From positions 62,001 through 126,000 of the forward strand of contig CAXMRU010000183.1 in the NCBI GenBank assembly GCA_964195715.1: a stretch of DNA of 64,000 bases, written 5' to 3'. This stretch comes from Benthicola sp964195715 (GTDB taxonomy: Bacteria > Gemmatimonadota > Gemmatimonadetes > Palauibacterales > Palauibacteraceae). Numbering within the stretch: position 1 is the first letter of the stretch; each line of letters begins with the position of its first letter. The notes under the pieces were generated by a model. It had not been told where the DNA came from. It did no database searches and was given only the letters and a program-made list of their open reading frames with translations. Shown here in pieces: positions 61,176 to 64,000 of the stretch. Position numbers and translations under genes: made by a program.

Positions 61176-61205
61176 GGCTGCGGGAGCCCGAAGACCCCCG
61201 CAGCC
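61176..61205 (-). promoter_or_regulatory. Stable hairpin between asnA and the glutamine-synthetase-like gene
   Basis: On the minus strand GGCTGCGGG (61205-61197) and CCCGCAGCC (61184-61176) form nine perfect pairs around a 12-base loop. No T-run follows, so it is not an intrinsic terminator. It lies 29 bases upstream of the GTG start and could affect mRNA stability or start-site access. Confidence 0.35.
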
Positions 61206-61230
61206 CGTGATGGTGGCGTGCTCCGCCGGG

Positions 61231-62367
61231 CTACTCGAGCACTACGATGTTGCGCTCCTCGCAGATCTCCTTGAGCTGGTCGGGCCACACTGTGACGCTT
61301 ACCTCTCCAAGGTGCGCCTTACGGAGAAGCAGCATGTAGGTGCGCGACTGCCCGATGCCGCCGCCGATACTCAGCGGAATCTCGTCATTCATGATCGCCT
61401 GGTGATACGGCTGCTCCAGGTAGTCCAGCTGGTCGCTCACCTCGAGCTGCCTGACCAGGGTGTCCTTCGTCACCCGGATCCCCATCGACGTCAGCTCGTG
61501 CCGGCGCCGGGTGATCGGGTTCCACACCAGGATGTCGCCGTTCAGGCCGTGCGTGTCCTTGCCCGTCTCGGCGGACGTATCCGTGATCCAGTCGTCGTAG
61601 TCGGCCGCCCGCATCTCGTGCGGATAACCGTCGGCCAGCGTCCAGCCGATCCCGTAGATGAACACCGCCGGGTGCTCCTGGATGATCTTCGTCTCCCGCT
61701 GCTTGCGCGGAAGGTCCGGATACATCTCGAGGATCTCCTCGGCATGGATGAACACGAGCTCGTCCGGCAGGCGTGGATAGCGCGGGTCGTCCAGATCCGG
61801 GAAACGTTCGAACGCGTAGTCCTGGGCGCCCTTGATGACCTTCCAGATCCGTTGGACCGTGTCCGTCAGGAAGGCCAGGTTACGTTGGTCCGCCGAAATG
61901 ACCTTCTCCCAATCCCACTGATCCACGTACGAGCTGTGGTCGTGATCCAGGAAGTAGTCCTTGCGCACCGCCTTCATGTCGGTGTTGATGCCCTCACCGA
62001 CCTCGCAGTCGAACTGCTTCAGGGCCATCCGTTTCCACTTCGTTGCCGCCTGGACGACACTGGCCCGGATGGGCTTCGGGAGGCCGAGACCGCAATCGAA
62101 CTCGATGGGCGTACGGGATCCGTCCCGGTCCAGCATGTCGTTGACGCCGCTCTTCACGTCCACGATCAGCGGAACCTGGATCATCATCAGGTTGAGCTCC
62201 CGGGCGAGACCGTCCTCGATGTATCGCTTCACATCGAACAGGGCCTTCATCGTCTCCTTCGGGCTCAGAAGCGGTCGGTAGTCAGTCGGCAGGATCTTCG
62301 CTACCTCCTCGTACGTGCTCACGCCGGGCCCGGCGAGGTCGGCTTTCTTGTCAGCATTCGTGGTCAT
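61231..62367 (-). CDS. asnA: Aspartate-ammonia ligase (asparagine synthetase A)
   Basis: A 378-residue ammonia-dependent asparagine synthetase, longer than the 330-residue E. coli AsnA because of inserts. Diagnostic parts: NLMMIQVPLIVDVKSGVNDMLD, RTPIEFDCGLGLPKPIRASVVQAATKWKR, SSYVDQWDWEKVI, and the C-terminal SIGGGIGQSRTYMLLLRKAHLGEVSVTVWP. It resembles a class II synthetase fold. ATG 62367 is chosen as the first start with good coding character after a long non-coding stretch. It is divergent from the class V aminotransferase gene. Confidence 0.95.
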   Translation of the reverse strand: MTTNADKKADLAGPGVSTYEEVAKILPTDYRPLLSPKETMKALFDVKRYIEDGLARELNLMMIQVPLIVDVKSGVNDMLDRDGSRTPIEFDCGLGLPKPIRASVVQAATKWKRMALKQFDCEVGEGINTDMKAVRKDYFLDHDHSSYVDQWDWEKVISADQRNLAFLTDTVQRIWKVIKGAQDYAFERFPDLDDPRYPRLPDELVFIHAEEILEMYPDLPRKQRETKIIQEHPAVFIYGIGWTLADGYPHEMRAADYDDWITDTSAETGKDTHGLNGDILVWNPITRRRHELTSMGIRVTKDTLVRQLEVSDQLDYLEQPYHQAIMNDEIPLSIGGGIGQSRTYMLLLRKAHLGEVSVTVWPDQLKEICEERNIVVLE

Positions 62368-62715
62368 CGTCTTCGCTCCGTGGATATGGACGGTGGGCCG
62401 GACGGCGACGGGCCACCTGGCCCGACACACAATAGGGCTACGTCCGATACAGCAGAAACCGAGCCACCGCGAACCGTTTCCGTGAAAGGACATAAGCTGC
62501 TGCATATCAAGGTACTTAAATGAACATCGATCTGCAGGACACCGTCGAAGGCGCCTGCCGTTCCGGTACAGTTTGTCCATCCGGACGAAGCGCGTAACGG
62601 GCGAGCCGTGCGGGGATCCCGCGGTCCACGTAGCTTGCCGCCGGACGGAGCTTGAAACGCGAATCCGAAGGCAAGCGCCCCGTCCCGCGAACCGGATTAC
62701 GGAGCAACGAGCCCG
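62368..62715. other. 348-base divergent intergenic region upstream of asnA
   Basis: It separates asnA (minus) from the class V aminotransferase (plus). A short perfect dyad GCGGG-GAT-CCCGC lies near 62611-62623. A minus-strand -10-like TATTGT is at about 62430-62435, with no clear -35. No gene or RNA class is recognised. Part of it may be a long asnA leader. Confidence 0.4.
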
Positions 62716-64000
62716 ATGAACGAGTCTCCCGACTACGCTCCCGACCCGTCGGTTTCACCCGACCGTAAGCCCACGTCGCCCGGGGTGGCTTCCCTGGACC
62801 GGATCCGGGAGGCTTTCCCCGCCATGATGCGGCTCCAGGGAGGCGCGCCGGTTGCCTATTTCGATGCCCCCGGCGGTACGCAGGTTCCCTCTTCCGTCGC
62901 CCGGGCCGTGACCGAGCAGCTGCTCCGCCACAACGCGAACGCTCACTGGAATTTCGCTACCTCCCGCGAGTTGGACGAGATGCTCGACTCGAGCCGGATG
63001 GCCCTGGCGGACTACGTCGGCGGGAAGCCCGGAGAAATCGTGTTCGGGCCCAACATGACGACGCTCACGTTTCACGTGGCCCGGGCGCTTGGCCGCCGGT
63101 TCGAGCCCGGGGATGAGATCCTGGTGACGGAACTTGATCACGACGCCAACGTGTCGCCGTGGCGGGACCTGGCGATCGAGCGAGGGGTCGTAGTTCGCTC
63201 GGTCCCGATGGTTCCCGCGACGGGGGAGCTGAACTGGAGAGTGTTCGAGTCGCTCATCTCGAACCGCACCAGGCTCGTGGCGGTCACGGCCGCGTCCAAC
63301 GCTCTCGGGACCATCGTGGACATGCCGCGCGCCCGGCAGCTGGCTCGATCGGCCGGAGCGATTCTGTTCGTGGACGCCGTCCACTTCGCGCCACACGAAA
63401 GGGTCAATGTGGGCAACCTCGGATGCGACTTCCTCGTGTGCTCGCCGTACAAGTTCTATGGCCCGCACGTGGGAGTACTTTGGGGGCGGCCGGACCTGCT
63501 GAGCGAGGTGCAGCCGCCCAAGCTGGCCCCGGCGCCGGACACCGCGCCCGAGCGGTGGGAAACGGGGACCCTGAACCACGAGGGGATCGCCGGCGCCGGC
63601 GCGGCCGTCGACTTCCTGGCCTCGCTGGCCGACGGGCCCGACCGGACGGCCCGCCTGGACGCGACCTTCGCGGAGCTGTCTCGACGGGGTGATGAGCTGC
63701 TCACCACCCTATGGAACGGGTTGACCGCAGTGCCGGGAGTCCGCCTTTACGGACCGCCCCCCGGAACGCCACGTACGCCGACGCTCTCGTTCACGATCAA
63801 GGGCCTCTCCCCGGACGATGCAGCGGATCGCCTGGCCGCCGAATGGGGGCTCTTCCTGTCGCACGGAAACTTCTACGCGGCCGGGGTGACCCAGCGCCTG
63901 GGAGCGGAACCGGACGGTCTGCTGCGGGCGGGCTGCGCGTGCTACACGAGCGACAAAGAGATCGGACGGCTGATCGAAGCGGTGGAACGGCTGGCCATGG
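62716..64000 (+). CDS. Class V aminotransferase, cysteine-desulfurase-like (cut by window edge)
   Basis: 428 codons are inside the window. A PLP fold-type I enzyme close to the VC1184-type cysteine-desulfurase-like group: YFDAPGGTQVPSSVARAV, NANAHWNFATSRELDEMLD, VTELDHDANVSPWRDLA, AILFVDAVHFAPHERVNV and the PLP-lysine CSPYKFYGPHVGVLWG with Lys246; later ERWETGTLNHEGIAG. A cysteine occurs in RAGCACYTSD near the end, but the flexible catalytic-Cys loop of true NifS/IscS is not clear, so the sulfur role is unproven. The C-terminus continues beyond 64000. Confidence 0.85.
   Translation, partial: MNESPDYAPDPSVSPDRKPTSPGVASLDRIREAFPAMMRLQGGAPVAYFDAPGGTQVPSSVARAVTEQLLRHNANAHWNFATSRELDEMLDSSRMALADYVGGKPGEIVFGPNMTTLTFHVARALGRRFEPGDEILVTELDHDANVSPWRDLAIERGVVVRSVPMVPATGELNWRVFESLISNRTRLVAVTAASNALGTIVDMPRARQLARSAGAILFVDAVHFAPHERVNVGNLGCDFLVCSPYKFYGPHVGVLWGRPDLLSEVQPPKLAPAPDTAPERWETGTLNHEGIAGAGAAVDFLASLADGPDRTARLDATFAELSRRGDELLTTLWNGLTAVPGVRLYGPPPGTPRTPTLSFTIKGLSPDDAADRLAAEWGLFLSHGNFYAAGVTQRLGAEPDGLLRAGCACYTSDKEIGRLIEAVERLAM

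Noticed and set aside
1..64000. CRISPR arrays, insertion sequences, prophage, rRNA operon
   Set aside because: No regular direct-repeat arrays, transposase or integrase frames, or rRNA sequence were seen anywhere in the window.

Overview
The window is GC-rich, densely coded bacterial chromosome. It holds about 60 protein genes, one intact tRNA and one broken tRNA, with almost no intergenic space. I see no phage, transposon, insertion sequence, CRISPR array or rRNA. The cell looks diderm: there is a lipobox lipoprotein, a Tat-exported MsrP with its MsrQ partner, and an RseP-type protease. Gene content and style suggest Gemmatimonadota or a neighbouring phylum; examples are a GH57/DUF3536 protein, a Tal-Pgi fusion, a TIGR04138-like protein, a Rex regulator and many GTG/TTG starts. 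That placement is inference, not a measured result.

Layout. 1-3196 (minus): lipoprotein, serS, a histidine kinase and the start of a UvrD-type helicase. 3345-6473 (plus): mannose-1-phosphate guanylyltransferase, a GlmU-like sugar nucleotidyltransferase and a WalJ-like metallo-hydrolase. 6484-12066 (minus): a small membrane ORF, thiI, then uppS-cdsA-dxr-rseP. 12410-15150: a secreted protein, msrQP and a small hypothetical gene. 15204-17132 (minus): eno, ftsB, a 3'-truncated initiator tRNA gene with its own promoter and terminator, and an intact CAT tRNA. 17248-23787: an SPFH protein, then (minus) a TIGR04138-like protein, a zinc-ribbon protein, NAD(P)HX repair enzyme, a beta-propeller protein, thiL and plsC.

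23888-35961 (minus) is one 12-kb run of 13 genes in which all but one junction overlaps. It is headed by rex, with a clear sigma70-type promoter and a perfect Rex operator at the predicted transcription start. It carries arginine deiminase, thiolase, hydroxyacyl-CoA and acyl-CoA dehydrogenases, leucine dehydrogenase, glyA and bioY, so amino-acid and acyl-CoA catabolism may be tied directly to the NADH/NAD+ ratio.

36049-48835 (minus) is a second long run: HIT protein, mutS2, dnaG, a zinc-ribbon coiled-coil protein, recJ, rsmD, coaD, pta, a STAS protein, a multidomain partner-switch phosphatase and rsmA. 49137-64000 is central metabolism: GH57 and glgB (minus) face tkt-rpiB-tal/pgi (plus), linking glycogen with the non-oxidative pentose phosphate pathway. 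Next come asnA, a glutamine-synthetase-family gene, a 28-residue ORF and a membrane protein (minus), and finally a class V aminotransferase that runs off the window.

The strongest leads are the truncated initiator tRNA unit (15280-15490), the Rex-headed operon with a LexA-like dyad inside its promoter spacer, and the self-contained partner-switching pair.
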